DNA of 64,000 nt from Nitrospira_E sp052156535 (GTDB lineage: Bacteria; Nitrospirota; Nitrospiria; Nitrospirales; UBA8639): assembly GCF_052156535.1 (NCBI RefSeq), contig NZ_JBQKUP010000039.1:141981-205980 (forward strand), read 5' to 3'. Positions 41,767 to 50,656 of this stretch are shown one piece after another. Position 1 is the stretch's first letter, and the number at the start of each line of letters is the position of its first letter. The translations under genes were made by a program, and so were the position numbers. The notes beneath the pieces were generated by a model that ran no database searches, had not been told where the DNA came from, and was given only the letters and a program-made list of their open reading frames with translations.

Positions 41767-42974
41767 TGGATTCCACCCATTAAACTCATCATGGGCATAA
41801 AGAGGGATAGGGCGACAATACCCACAATCGCGATTAATCCTAAAGTAATCAGAGGCTCGAGAATGCCAAAAACTTTTTTGATTCTGCGCGGAATTTCCCG
41901 ATTATAATAATGAGCCACATTCATGAGTGTGTGGGGTAATGTCCCGGTGGCTTCCCCGACCGAGATCATTTGAATCACCATTGCCGGAAAGACCGGATGA
42001 CGGCTTAATGATTCATTGATGGTGGAGCCCTCGGACACGGCGCGCTGTGTGTCCTGAAGCGCCCGTTCCATGACAGAATTGCCCACCAGTCCCTGGCATA
42101 GTTGCAGGCTTTGCAGAACAGGGATGCCGGCTCGATACAAGACGGCAAAGTTTTGAACAAATTTGGATATCGTGAGCATCCGGATGAGTTCCCCCAGAAC
42201 TGGGAGTTGTAAGATCATGCGGTCCCGCCAGTGCGCGAATCCCGGCAGGTATTTTCGTCCCAGGGTCCACACCATTGGGCCGAGCAGGAGGAACGAACTC
42301 CAGAGCCACCAGCTCCCGACGAAGAGTTCACTGAGGGTGATGATGAGAACGGTGATAGTCGGGAGAGGCACATGCAGACCTTCCAGGATAGGGACAAACC
42401 GGGGAATGACGAACGTAAAGAGCAGCACCAGCAATCCGATCACCGCTATCATGACAATGCTCGGATATATGGTAGCCTGGCGCATGTCTCCACGGAACTG
42501 ATCGAGCCAATCCAGATATCGTTCTAATTCTTTGAAGGTCTCGGTCAATGTGCCGCTGTCTTCCCCGGCATGCACCAGATTGGTGATTTGAGGAGGAAAA
42601 ATTCTGGGGTGTTGCTTCATGGCATCATGCAAGGTGTTTCCGGCTTCGACTTGTTGAAAGATGGCATGTAAGGTCGAACGCAAATGAATGTTGGGTGTCT
42701 CAATCGACAAACTTTTTAAAGCCTGGGTAAGGGGAATGCCGGCCTCGAGGAGAGTGAACATGTGTGTGGAGAATTCCATAAGATCGCGGGGATTGACTCT
42801 CCCTCTTTTGTGAGTGGTTCGTGCGAGGGACTTCGGTTTGGATTCCAATGTGCGCACGAGCCAGAGTCCCATGTCCTGGAGCTGGCGTTCCAGGTGGAAA
42901 AGATCAGGCGCCGCCATCTCTCCCTCAATCGGCTTCCCATGGGCGTCGATGGCGCGGTACTGAAAATTAGCCAC
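41763..42974 (-). CDS. mshG: MshG/PilC-like inner-membrane platform protein
   Basis: The 403-residue protein contains two T2SSF domains: the first with FSTHMFTLLEAGIPLTQALKSL and HPRIFPPQITNLVHAGEDSGTL, the second with FAVLYRAGIPVLQSLQLC and HPVFPAMVIQMISVGEATGTL. It has three membrane helices (about 168-188, 210-235 and 375-395). It is the membrane base on which the ATPase acts during pilus assembly. It overlaps the mshE gene by eight bases. Confidence 0.92.
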   Translation of the reverse strand: MANFQYRAIDAHGKPIEGEMAAPDLFHLERQLQDMGLWLVRTLESKPKSLARTTHKRGRVNPRDLMEFSTHMFTLLEAGIPLTQALKSLSIETPNIHLRSTLHAIFQQVEAGNTLHDAMKQHPRIFPPQITNLVHAGEDSGTLTETFKELERYLDWLDQFRGDMRQATIYPSIVMIAVIGLLVLLFTFVIPRFVPILEGLHVPLPTITVLIITLSELFVGSWWLWSSFLLLGPMVWTLGRKYLPGFAHWRDRMILQLPVLGELIRMLTISKFVQNFAVLYRAGIPVLQSLQLCQGLVGNSVMERALQDTQRAVSEGSTINESLSRHPVFPAMVIQMISVGEATGTLPHTLMNVAHYYNREIPRRIKKVFGILEPLITLGLIAIVGIVALSLFMPMMSLMGGIH

Positions 42975-44655
42975 CGGTCACCCTCAACACTTCTTCGAGA
43001 GTGGTGATTCCCTGAAGGGCTTTCATGAGTCCGTCATCAAACATCGTTGGCATCCGATCCCGTCGGATAATTGCCCGAATACCTGCCATATCCGGGCCGT
43101 GCACGATAGGCCCATGTAGTTCCTCTGAAATCTGGATTATTTCGTAAATACCTGCTCGGCCTTTAAAGCCTGTCTGACCGCATGCGTGACATCCTTTCCC
43201 TGTCCAGAGAGTCGGGGGGATGTTGTCCGGCAATTCCACTCGAAGATCTGCCAGGACCGTGGCGGCATCCGTTCGTTCAACCTTGCATTCGGGACAAATG
43301 CACCGAACGAGTCGTTGGCCGATAATGGCGGTCAGGGCGGAGGCGAGAAGGAAAGCTTCCACGCCCATGTCGATTAAACGTGGAATGGCTCCTAGCGCAT
43401 CGTTGGTGTGAAGTGTGGAAAAAACTAAATGTCCGGTTAGGGCCGCGCGCATGGCCAGATCGGCCGTTTCTTGGTCCCGGATTTCACCAACAAGAATGAC
43501 GTCAGGATCCTGCCGAAGTAGGGCACGAAGTCCGGCCGCAAAGGTCATGCCGATGTCCGGATTGACTTGCGTTTGGCGAATGAGAGGCATTTGATATTCG
43601 ATCGGGTCCTCCAGTGTAAACACACTTTTTTCTTTGGCATCGACATGACGGAGGGCCGTATATAACGTTGTGGTCTTTCCACTTCCTGTGGGACCTGTCA
43701 CAAGGATAATGCCATGGGGACGTTGGATCAGGGATTGGATGCGCGATTGGTCGTTGGGTGTAAACCCCAACGCCAGGAATTCTAATTTCAATGCCCCTTT
43801 ATCCAGAATTCGGAGGACAATGCTTTCTCCGAAATTCGTTGGAAGGGTCGACACGCGAAGATCAATTCGACGAGTGCCTAACGTAAAGGGAATCCGGCCG
43901 TCCTGAGGAGTTCGTTTTTCTGTGAGGTCAAGATTGGCCATGAGTTTAAACCGAGCGGTAATGGGCGCTTGAAGCGGTTTTGGAATGAGAATTTCTTGTG
44001 TGAGAATGCCGTCAATGCGCATTCGGACCCGTAAATAGTACTCATCCGGCTCGACATGGATATCTGTCACCCGTGATTGAATGGCGGCGGTAATGAGTTG
44101 ATTGCACAAGCGAATCATCGGCGCCACCCGGCTCCCGTCTTCCCCGAGATCCGAGATCCCTTTGACCATTAATTCATCAAGCAGTTGCTTAATGGATTCC
44201 CGATGCGCATAGTGCCGCTCGATCGCTTCAATTAACTCTTGGGCAGGGGCTGTGTGGGTGTGGACGTTGAGCCCGATGCGACTTTCAATGGTATCCACCG
44301 CGACAATATTCAACGGATCTGCCATGGCCAGGTTTAACACATTCCCTTGTTTGCTAAGAGGGAGGACTTGAAACTGGGTGGCGATGTCGTAGGGAATGAG
44401 ATTGATAATTTCCGATGGGATGAAGATCGTTGAGAGGTCAACTATGCCGGTTTGGGTGCCCTCAGCCAGATAATGGGCCAGAACTTTTTCGGAAATGAAT
44501 CCCAGGCCAATGAGGGTTTGGCCGAGCATCACACCTTTTCTCTTCGTCTCCCGGACCGCCAAGTCCAATTGTTCTTGAGTGATCCAGCCGTCTTGGAGGA
44601 GAGACGTTCCGAGGAGAGGCCGTGCGGCTTTGGGTGGTGTGGGTGTGATTGGCAT
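42967..44655 (-). CDS. mshE: MshE/PilB-like pilus extension ATPase with MshEN domain
   Basis: The 562-residue ATPase begins with an MshEN-type region: LLGTSLLQDGWITQEQLDLAV and LGQTLIGLGFISEKVLAHYLAEG. This fold binds cyclic di-GMP in MshE and related ATPases. The GspE core has an Asp box, Walker A GPTGSGKTT near residue 325, Walker B and His boxes (DPDVILVGEIRDQETADLAM and TGHLVFSTLHTNDA), and a four-cysteine zinc site (CICPEC, CHACG). It powers pilus polymerisation. Two HD-GYP proteins encoded about 14 kb downstream suggest local cyclic di-GMP control. Confidence 0.93.
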   Translation of the reverse strand: MPITPTPPKAARPLLGTSLLQDGWITQEQLDLAVRETKRKGVMLGQTLIGLGFISEKVLAHYLAEGTQTGIVDLSTIFIPSEIINLIPYDIATQFQVLPLSKQGNVLNLAMADPLNIVAVDTIESRIGLNVHTHTAPAQELIEAIERHYAHRESIKQLLDELMVKGISDLGEDGSRVAPMIRLCNQLITAAIQSRVTDIHVEPDEYYLRVRMRIDGILTQEILIPKPLQAPITARFKLMANLDLTEKRTPQDGRIPFTLGTRRIDLRVSTLPTNFGESIVLRILDKGALKLEFLALGFTPNDQSRIQSLIQRPHGIILVTGPTGSGKTTTLYTALRHVDAKEKSVFTLEDPIEYQMPLIRQTQVNPDIGMTFAAGLRALLRQDPDVILVGEIRDQETADLAMRAALTGHLVFSTLHTNDALGAIPRLIDMGVEAFLLASALTAIIGQRLVRCICPECKVERTDAATVLADLRVELPDNIPPTLWTGKGCHACGQTGFKGRAGIYEIIQISEELHGPIVHGPDMAGIRAIIRRDRMPTMFDDGLMKALQGITTLEEVLRVTGG

Positions 44656-44784
44656 GGGCCGGACTGCTAGGAGAAGTTTATGGGCGACAGCAAATGGGTG
44701 CTCGCCTGTGAGGAACGCATAGGAGGAGGGAGCACAGCCATTGTTGGCTTTTTCTCAATCATCCCTCAATGAAGAAGATGGGAA

Positions 44785-45468
44785 TTATTGATGTGTAAGA
44801 TAAATATACATGCGATCATTGCCCGGATTGTATTTTACGCGTCCGCGTAATTGGCGTTCGGTTATGCTTGCACCGATACCGGCATCGATGACTCCATCAA
44901 TTTCATTGAATTCCGTATCGGAAACTCCGTCGACTCTGAGATAGGCCACTCGGGCACCAGAGGGGAGATCGCTGTTGCCATCATCGCCCTTCAGATCCCA
45001 TCCGACATTCGTCCCTGTTGTCGCTGTCCCGAGTGCAACTGCCGTTTGCGCCGGCATGTACATGGTTGTGCCCAGTCCCGGAGGCGTATTGGTATTAAAT
45101 TTTTCCAGATACGGTCCTCGGAATCGGCTCCATTGATTGGTTCCGGTATTCAACGGATCGGAGGCGTCGAGCGTTAAACGAGCTCCAAGAGAGGTAACGG
45201 TGGCGCTGTTACCTCCGGTCTCTTGTGCCGGAGTTCCAGCGGCATTGAGAGGCCAGATGGTTCCAATATCTCCATAATACTTTGCGACGGCGGTCTCATA
45301 TGTTCTCACAGCGGCAGCCAGGGAACTGGCTTTAGATGAGGCAATCAGTGTGAAAATCTTTGGCAGTAACAAGGCAATCAGTATGGCGATGATGGCCAAT
45401 ACCCCGATCATTTCCACCAGGGTAAACCCCTGGGAATGATGAAGCGGCCGGAATAGTGTTTTTGGCAT
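44785..45468 (-). CDS. type IV pilin (MshA/GspG-like, probable major subunit)
   Basis: The 227-residue precursor has a short basic leader (MPKTLFRPLHHSQG), cleavage at G-F, and the classical FTLVEMIGVLAIIAILIALLLP helix with Glu at +5. The mature domain includes GPYLEKF, a GspG-like element, and ends with a strand RGRVKYNPGNDRMYIYL. It is the first pilin of the cluster, 129 bases before mshE, and has the most conventional signature of the three pilin-like proteins. It is therefore the best candidate for the major pilin. Confidence 0.88.
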   Translation of the reverse strand: MPKTLFRPLHHSQGFTLVEMIGVLAIIAILIALLLPKIFTLIASSKASSLAAAVRTYETAVAKYYGDIGTIWPLNAAGTPAQETGGNSATVTSLGARLTLDASDPLNTGTNQWSRFRGPYLEKFNTNTPPGLGTTMYMPAQTAVALGTATTGTNVGWDLKGDDGNSDLPSGARVAYLRVDGVSDTEFNEIDGVIDAGIGASITERQLRGRVKYNPGNDRMYIYLTHQ

Positions 45469-45606
45469 CTGTCAGTTCTCCTTTACGAAGGGCGTGTCGT
45501 TTGGCCGAGTTTCAGGCTGAATATGGAAAATGGTATGGATGACACGCCCATAAAAAATCCATCGGCATATGGGTTGGCATTCTTAAGCCCACTCGTATTC
45601 TGGAAA

Positions 45607-46386
45607 TTAGGATTGCGGCCGTGAGCGGGATTGCAGGTCTAGAAGTGCGATGCTGGCAAATGGATCCCCGAGTTGAGATGCTTGACTGAAAAGTCGGTGA
45701 GCGGCTTTGGAATTTGATGGGCCGATGTGGCCATCTGCATAAAGATATCCCAGATGAACGAGTGCTGAAGAAAGATCAGGATTGAGTTCAAGTGCCTGTT
45801 GAATGGCATCTTTGGCATGGTCAATAAATCCCAGGCTTTTCAGCGCGATGCCCATGCCGAGATAGGCCTCGGCTGATTTGGGGTCGATCCTGATGGAATT
45901 TTGATAAGCCGCTATCGCGTCTTCCGGCCGACCATTTAACAATGACCGCCATCCCGTATTCGTCTGGTCTTGGGTGACATTGTTGTGAAGCAGGACTGCG
46001 ATGTGTAGGGATTTCTTTGATGGAGGAGAATGGGATTGGTGAGATTCTGTAGGTTTGGGTTCGGTGGGCGAAGGGTGAAGGGGATTGGGAGGAAGAGTGG
46101 AGTGTTCAATCTTTGATGAGGCGGCGTTTTTGCGATCAGGCTGAGCGTGAGGAGGGATATAGTTGTTGATCTTTTCTAGTTGCCGGATGAAAGGCTGAGG
46201 GTCGGATTCATCTCCATGACTCAAGTCTTGGGAGCCGGGAAGCGTCAAATGACTTCCCTGGGCGGAAGACCAGGTCATTATTCCTAGACCAATAATCATA
46301 CTGAGGATGAATGTGGCCGAAGATGAACCTCGGGATTTAGATGTTCCTTTGGTTTTTGCCCTTCGTACTAAGATGGGATGTCTCAT
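45607..46386 (-). CDS. membrane-anchored TPR/Sel1-like protein
   Basis: The 259-residue protein has a basic N-terminus, one membrane helix or signal anchor near residues 25-42, a Pro/Ser-rich linker and TPR units. The TPR units are GRPEDAIAAYQNSIRIDPKSAEAYLGMGIALKSL, HAKDAIQQALELNPDLSSALVHLGYLYADG, and a final Sel1-like AAHRLFSQASQLGDPFASIALL. Placed just upstream of the pilin gene on the same strand, it may help pilus assembly, as PilF-type TPR proteins do. That role is inferred. Confidence 0.8.
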   Translation of the reverse strand: MRHPILVRRAKTKGTSKSRGSSSATFILSMIIGLGIMTWSSAQGSHLTLPGSQDLSHGDESDPQPFIRQLEKINNYIPPHAQPDRKNAASSKIEHSTLPPNPLHPSPTEPKPTESHQSHSPPSKKSLHIAVLLHNNVTQDQTNTGWRSLLNGRPEDAIAAYQNSIRIDPKSAEAYLGMGIALKSLGFIDHAKDAIQQALELNPDLSSALVHLGYLYADGHIGPSNSKAAHRLFSQASQLGDPFASIALLDLQSRSRPQS

Positions 46387-46727
46387 GATGGCTCATTGCC
46401 TCAGTGGTTCCAATTTGAACCTATCGGACAATAGGCAACATGCTTAAGGGATTACGCGTGAAGGCTTGACCAAATTTCCAAAAACCCAACTCAATAAGCT
46501 AGGAACGGCCAACAAAAGAATACATGTGGTTGAGAGATAATCGGAAGGCTTAGAGATGTCGATAGTCCTGCCACGATTCAACCCCTGAGTCAATGAGCGG
46601 CCACTGGGTCCTTGGAGGTATCAATGAATGAAGTGTCTGAGATGTGTGGAGAATTTCGGGATGGACAATGGGAAAGGTCGGAACTTGCCGGAGGAGTATA
46701 TCGACTGGAGTAACGTCTGAGACACAT
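46387..46727. other. intergenic region with no supported gene
   Basis: Only short overlapping frames occur here and none has a ribosome site. The region should contain the promoter of the leftward TPR and pilin genes. Confidence 0.45.
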
Positions 46728-46762
46728 AACAAAGCCCACCTGTTATTGAGGTGGGCTTTGTT
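46728..46762 (-). terminator. hairpin terminator after grxD
   Basis: AACAAAGCCCACCT (46728-46741) pairs perfectly over 14 bp with 46749-46762, with a 7-base loop. It lies 26 bases beyond the grxD stop on the minus strand. No long T-tract follows on that strand, but the stem is very stable. Confidence 0.65.
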
Positions 46763-46788
46763 GAGCCAGGAAACGTTTGGTTTGATGA

Positions 46789-47121
46789 TCAGGTGGCTTG
46801 ATCGGGAAACGCGGCTTTTAAAAGAGGCTGCAATTCCCCCTTTTCTTCCATTGGACCCAAGACATCCGTATCCCCATAAAACTGGCCATTAATGAAAACT
46901 TTTGGCAAAGTCGGCCAGTTGGTCATTTTAGAAAGAGCCTCCCGTTTTTCAGGATTTGGCAAGGCGTTGATTAATTCATAGGGATAGCCGAATTTGTTAA
47001 AAAACTCCATGGTCTCCACGGTAAATCCGCACTGTGGGGCAGACTTGGTGCCCTTTCCGTAAATGAGAATTTTGTGTTGGGCGATTTCTCTCTTAATTTC
47101 GTCTTCAATGGGCGTACTCAT
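46789..47121 (-). CDS. grxD: monothiol glutaredoxin (Grx4/GrxD family)
   Basis: ATG 47121 is chosen because AAGGAGG lies eight bases upstream. The 110-residue protein has the monothiol glutaredoxin layout: ILIYGKGTKSAPQCGFT with a single active cysteine, then WPTLPKVFINGQFYGDTDVL for glutathione and Fe-S binding. The motif is CGFT rather than the usual CGFS. It handles [2Fe-2S] clusters, commonly with BolA, whose gene lies directly upstream; the grxD ribosome site abuts the bolA stop. Confidence 0.93.
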   Translation of the reverse strand: MSTPIEDEIKREIAQHKILIYGKGTKSAPQCGFTVETMEFFNKFGYPYELINALPNPEKREALSKMTNWPTLPKVFINGQFYGDTDVLGPMEEKGELQPLLKAAFPDQAT

Positions 47122-47125
47122 AAGA

Positions 47126-47374
47126 TTATCCTCCTTGGGCTTCATTGCGGGTTTTGGCCTGAATTTCTAGGGCATGAATGCGTCCGTCTTTCATGGGCGC
47201 GTCGAGGGCTTGGTAAATCATTCGATGACGGTCCAACAAATTCTTTCCTTCAAAGGCATTGGAAATGACTTTGACCGTAAAATGGTCCATGGTACCGGTT
47301 CGATCAAGGACCGAAACTTCGGCATCGCCTAAAGCTTGCTGAAGTTGAGTGCTCAGCTCTTCAAATGTCATCAT
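47126..47374 (-). CDS. bolA: BolA family protein
   Basis: The 82-residue protein matches BolA: an N-terminal helix FEELSTQLQQALGDAEVSV, a DHFTVKVISNAFEGKNLLDRHRMIYQAL segment containing the conserved histidine region, then the IHALEIQAKT strand. BolA proteins form [2Fe-2S]-bridged heterodimers with monothiol glutaredoxins, and grxD is immediately downstream in the same operon. ATG 47374 or the next codon, also ATG, may serve as start. Confidence 0.93.
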   Translation of the reverse strand: MMTFEELSTQLQQALGDAEVSVLDRTGTMDHFTVKVISNAFEGKNLLDRHRMIYQALDAPMKDGRIHALEIQAKTRNEAQGG

Positions 47375-47660
47375 AGAAAAAATTTAATCCTAGTGAAAAT
47401 TGATGGAATATTCAGACCCCACTATACCGGAGAGAGAATTTTCTGCGCAATGCGGGTCTGGAATCTTCTCAGAATGAATGGTTCCTGGGGGGCACGATGT
47501 GTATTGAGTCCCGTCCGTGCGGTGTGGAAAAAGCCCTATCCGAGGTGAGGTCAGATGCGAGGTGTGAGGAAAAAATGTCGGTTAGGTAAGGAAGAAAGGT
47601 GAGGATGGGGTCCTCCTTTTGCCTCCTGACTCCTAAATTTTTCCCCGCATGCTTTTTGGG

Positions 47661-47842
47661 AGTGTTGAATAATAATGAGGTTCAAGGGCAAATTTGCCCA
47701 GGATTAGATGACTCATCAAAGGCTCCGGGTCGGTTCAAAAAAGTCCGTCCAGCAAGGCCGCAGCCGTTTTTACGCGCGGAGCCTACGCTTAGTAGGTGAG
47801 CCCGGGAAAATGGCGAGAACGCCGCTGGCGGCTTTTTTCAAC
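47661..47842 (+). repeat. dispersed intergenic repeat, copy A
   Basis: This 182-bp element begins AGTGTTGAATA and ends GGCGGCTTTTTTCAAC. Its last 40 bases (47803-47842) are identical to bases 52998-53037 in copy B, and a GGTTCAAAAAAG block is shared upstream. The end forms a small GC hairpin (GCCGC-TG-GCGGC) followed by a T-run, so it reads as a plus-strand terminator although no plus-strand gene precedes it. The ends carry short inverted GTTGAA/TTCAAC sequences. The rest of the gap from 47375 holds nothing I can support. Confidence 0.75.
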
Positions 47843-47853
47843 AGACCCTTTTT

Positions 47854-48579
47854 CTAGAGCGGAGAAGGATAGAGATGTGATTGCAGAAAGGCTCCGAGAC
47901 CCTGCAACACTTGAATGGGAATTTCGTGGCCCCCACGGAATTCTACCCAACTGACGGGTAATCCAGCCGTTTGGATATGCTCACGAAGTTGCTGCGCCAT
48001 GGAAAACGATAAAATAGGATCGTCGGTGCCATGGCTTTGAAATACCGGGAGACCTTGGCGTTTGGGTAGGCGAGTGAGCCATTCTTGCTTAGCAATGAGG
48101 GTGCCCGATAAAAGTATTAATCCTGCGAAGGGAATATCAGTATGAAGGACCAAATCAGTCGCCAACATGGCTCCCTGGGAAAACCCTCCAACTATCAACG
48201 ATGATGATGGTACGGACAAGGTTTCTGTGGCAAGAGAAAGGACATCCTGCATTTGGGTACGGGACGGAGGCAAGCCACGCGGGATTTCTTGTGACAATGC
48301 CTCCCACTGCCCTTGGGCCCTGGCTTGTGTGAGGCGTTCCATGTCCAGCATCCACCAAGCTCGGGCGTCCCCAAAGCTCATGCTCAATTGGAGTGGAGCG
48401 GCAGGAAAGAGGAAACGGACGTCATCCGGGACATTGAGATACCGCCATAAGGCGACTAAATCATCCCCTGGTGCACCGAATCCATGCAAGAGAACCACAA
48501 GTGGTCCCTCCCCGCTCCCTTGGCGATCCATTCCACCTGTAATGCAGACATCTAAACCGGCCCAATGTTCGTGTCGCAT
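47854..48579 (-). CDS. phospholipase/carboxylesterase, alpha/beta hydrolase
   Basis: The 241-residue hydrolase matches the phospholipase/carboxylesterase family (PF02230). It has an oxyanion-hole region LVVLLHGFGAPGDDL, the nucleophile elbow GGFSQGAM (catalytic Ser), Asp in SHGTDDPIL and His in FRGGHEIP. There is no signal peptide, so it is cytoplasmic. Relatives cleave short acyl esters or thioesters, and the natural substrate is not predictable. Its stop lies 12 bases from repeat copy A. Confidence 0.88.
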   Translation of the reverse strand: MRHEHWAGLDVCITGGMDRQGSGEGPLVVLLHGFGAPGDDLVALWRYLNVPDDVRFLFPAAPLQLSMSFGDARAWWMLDMERLTQARAQGQWEALSQEIPRGLPPSRTQMQDVLSLATETLSVPSSSLIVGGFSQGAMLATDLVLHTDIPFAGLILLSGTLIAKQEWLTRLPKRQGLPVFQSHGTDDPILSFSMAQQLREHIQTAGLPVSWVEFRGGHEIPIQVLQGLGAFLQSHLYPSPL

Positions 48580-48685
48580 ACAGTCAAAAGTCTAATGATG
48601 AAGAAAAGAGAAGGGGAATATTTTCAATTGGTGATGATTTGGTAAACACGCGACTCTGATGCTGGAAGGGGAACGTTCAAAAATT

Positions 48686-48865
48686 CTAATGTCCCATTTT
48701 TGGGGCGCCGGCATTGGCGCCTTCCGTGATGAGAGGAATTCGCAAAGTCTGGTGACAGTGATTGCAGACGACTTTCAGGGTATTCTCGTCGGCATATTGG
48801 ATCTCTTCTTCTTTTTTCCAAAATAACTTACTGCATTTTGGACATTTTCTGACTAACATTGACAT
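48686..48865 (-). CDS. small zinc-ribbon protein
   Basis: This product of about 59 residues contains CPKC near the start and CNHC about 25 residues later, a compact zinc-ribbon. ATG 48865 has GGAG eight bases upstream; a GTG at 48871 is an alternative. The last part is glycine- and alanine-rich. Such stand-alone zinc ribbons may bind nucleic acid or protein. It is divergent from the GNAT gene. Function unknown. Confidence 0.7.
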   Translation of the reverse strand: MSMLVRKCPKCSKLFWKKEEEIQYADENTLKVVCNHCHQTLRIPLITEGANAGAPKMGH

Positions 48866-48940
48866 CGGCACGACTCCGGTTTTTTGTCACGTATTTCTAG
48901 TAGACTTAGTGTAATACATCTTGCCACAATCTGCCAACGC

Positions 48941-49372
48941 ATGATCAATTTTTTGGATTCCCATGACGTTAAGGCGCAACAGCTTTTGGCATTGTTCTGC
49001 CAAACGGATTGGGCTTGCCATCGTTCACTGGAGGACACTGAACATATGCTCGCTCATACGGATGTGGCCATTTCCGCCTGGGATGACTCAAGACTCGTCG
49101 GGTTTGGGAGGGTGTTGACGGATTTTATCTATCGGGCTTCGATTTGGGATGTGATTGTGGATCGGGCCTATCAGGATCGGGATATTGGTAAAGGGATTAT
49201 CCAGCGGATTTTAACGCATCCCAAGTTGGAACGGGTGGAGTTGTTTTGGCTTTGCACCAGGCGTTATCAGGGGTTTTACGCTTCTTTGGGATTTTCTGAT
49301 AAAGAACAGACCGGTATGGTCTGGGATCGAAGCAAGGATGTTGCTCCTCCCACGAAACCATTGAATGGATAG
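48941..49372 (+). CDS. GNAT-family N-acetyltransferase
   Basis: The 143-residue protein has the GNAT fold: an N-terminal helix with a substrate region, the strand LVGFGRVLTD, IWDVIVDRAYQDRDIGKGIIQRIL carrying the acetyl-CoA loop (R/Q-x-x-G-x-G pattern, here RDIGKG), and a final LFWLCTRRYQGFYASLGF. The longer frame begins with TTG at 48884, but ATG 48941 gives a normal GNAT start. The ribosome site is weak in both cases. The acceptor substrate is unknown. Confidence 0.82.
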   Translation: MINFLDSHDVKAQQLLALFCQTDWACHRSLEDTEHMLAHTDVAISAWDDSRLVGFGRVLTDFIYRASIWDVIVDRAYQDRDIGKGIIQRILTHPKLERVELFWLCTRRYQGFYASLGFSDKEQTGMVWDRSKDVAPPTKPLNG

Positions 49373-49456
49373 AAATGGGGATGGGCCATGGCAGGGCTTG
49401 CAACATGTCGAGTGCCATGCGATTGAGTCATGCAGGCAAATGAATCGAGGTAAGCA

Positions 49457-50617
49457 ATGATTGTTGTGGGGATGATGTCAGGGACATCGGCAGATGGGGT
49501 GGATGCCGCAGTTGTGGATATTCGAGGAACCGGACATCGTCTTAAGAGTGTCCTGCTCAAACATGTTGGTCGTCCGTATGCTCCCAAGCTTAGGCAACGA
49601 ATTTTACAAGTTTGTGAGCAGGGAACCGTCGGGCAGATCAGTTACCTCAATGTGGTCCTGGGCGAGATATTTGCTAAAACTGCGTTGTTAGCGATCAAGC
49701 ATTCCGGGATTTCTCCTCAACGAGTGGCGTTGATCGGCTCGCATGGTCAAACAATTCATCATCGGCCTGCCGCGATCTATGAGCCCGGTATTGGTCAGAT
49801 CCGTTCGACACTCCAAATTGGAGATCCCCATGTGATTGCGGAACGTACCGGAATCACGACTGTATCGGATTTTCGAGGCAGGGATCTGGCTGTCGGTGGA
49901 GAGGGGGCTCCATTAGCTCCTTATGTCCATGCCCTTCTTTTTGCTCAGAAACATGCCACACGAATGGTGGTCAATCTAGGAGGGATTGCGAATGTGACCC
50001 TGTTACCCGGCGGGGGAAATCTGTCAGCGGTTCGGGCGTTTGATACAGGCCCTTGCAATATGTTGTTGGATGGATTGGTGGCGATGGGGACAAAGGGAGT
50101 CGCTAGATTTGACCGGGGTGGTCGTCTTGCCATGAAAGGGCAGGTAGATAAGGGCCTGCTTCGCTGGCTGCTGACACACCCCTATTTGTCTCGAAGGCCT
50201 CCCAAATCCACTGGGCGTGAAATGTTTGGAGAGAACTATATCCAGCGTGTGTGGGCTCAAGCGAAGCGTCGCCAGTTGGCTATTTCTGACCTCTTAGCGA
50301 CGAGTTGCCGGTTTATTGCTCAGGTGATTCACCAAGCGCAAAAGTGGACGAGGGAAGTCCCTGCTGAGTTGGTGTTTGGTGGTGGAGGGGTGCGAAATGC
50401 CCGGCTCTGGTCAGAACTGTCCGGTGCATTCGATCCCATTCCCGTGATGCGCATGGATGAATGTGGGGCATCCAGCCAGGCCTTTGAGGCGCAGGCATTT
50501 GCGGTGCTGGCGTATCAAACCGTGAAGGGTGTCTGTGCCAATCTGCCTAAGGTCACGGGTGCTCGCCATTCGGTTATTTTGGGGACGGTCACTCCAGGTA
50601 TTCACGGACTTCCCTAG
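49457..50617 (+). CDS. anmK: anhydro-N-acetylmuramic acid kinase
   Basis: The 386-residue protein matches AnmK: ATP-binding start GMMSGTSADGVDAAVVDI, GSHGQTIHHRP, DFRGRDLAVGGEGAPLAPYVH, LGGIANVTLLP, FDTGPCNMLLDG and ELVFGGGGVRNARL. The enzyme phosphorylates and opens 1,6-anhydro-N-acetylmuramic acid in peptidoglycan recycling, giving MurNAc-6-phosphate. Length and motifs are complete. The DUF2726 gene follows 39 bases later. Confidence 0.95.
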   Translation: MIVVGMMSGTSADGVDAAVVDIRGTGHRLKSVLLKHVGRPYAPKLRQRILQVCEQGTVGQISYLNVVLGEIFAKTALLAIKHSGISPQRVALIGSHGQTIHHRPAAIYEPGIGQIRSTLQIGDPHVIAERTGITTVSDFRGRDLAVGGEGAPLAPYVHALLFAQKHATRMVVNLGGIANVTLLPGGGNLSAVRAFDTGPCNMLLDGLVAMGTKGVARFDRGGRLAMKGQVDKGLLRWLLTHPYLSRRPPKSTGREMFGENYIQRVWAQAKRRQLAISDLLATSCRFIAQVIHQAQKWTREVPAELVFGGGGVRNARLWSELSGAFDPIPVMRMDECGASSQAFEAQAFAVLAYQTVKGVCANLPKVTGARHSVILGTVTPGIHGLP

Positions 50618-50656
50618 AATGTTCCTTATTCTTACGGGCTTTTTCCCACTGGTGAA

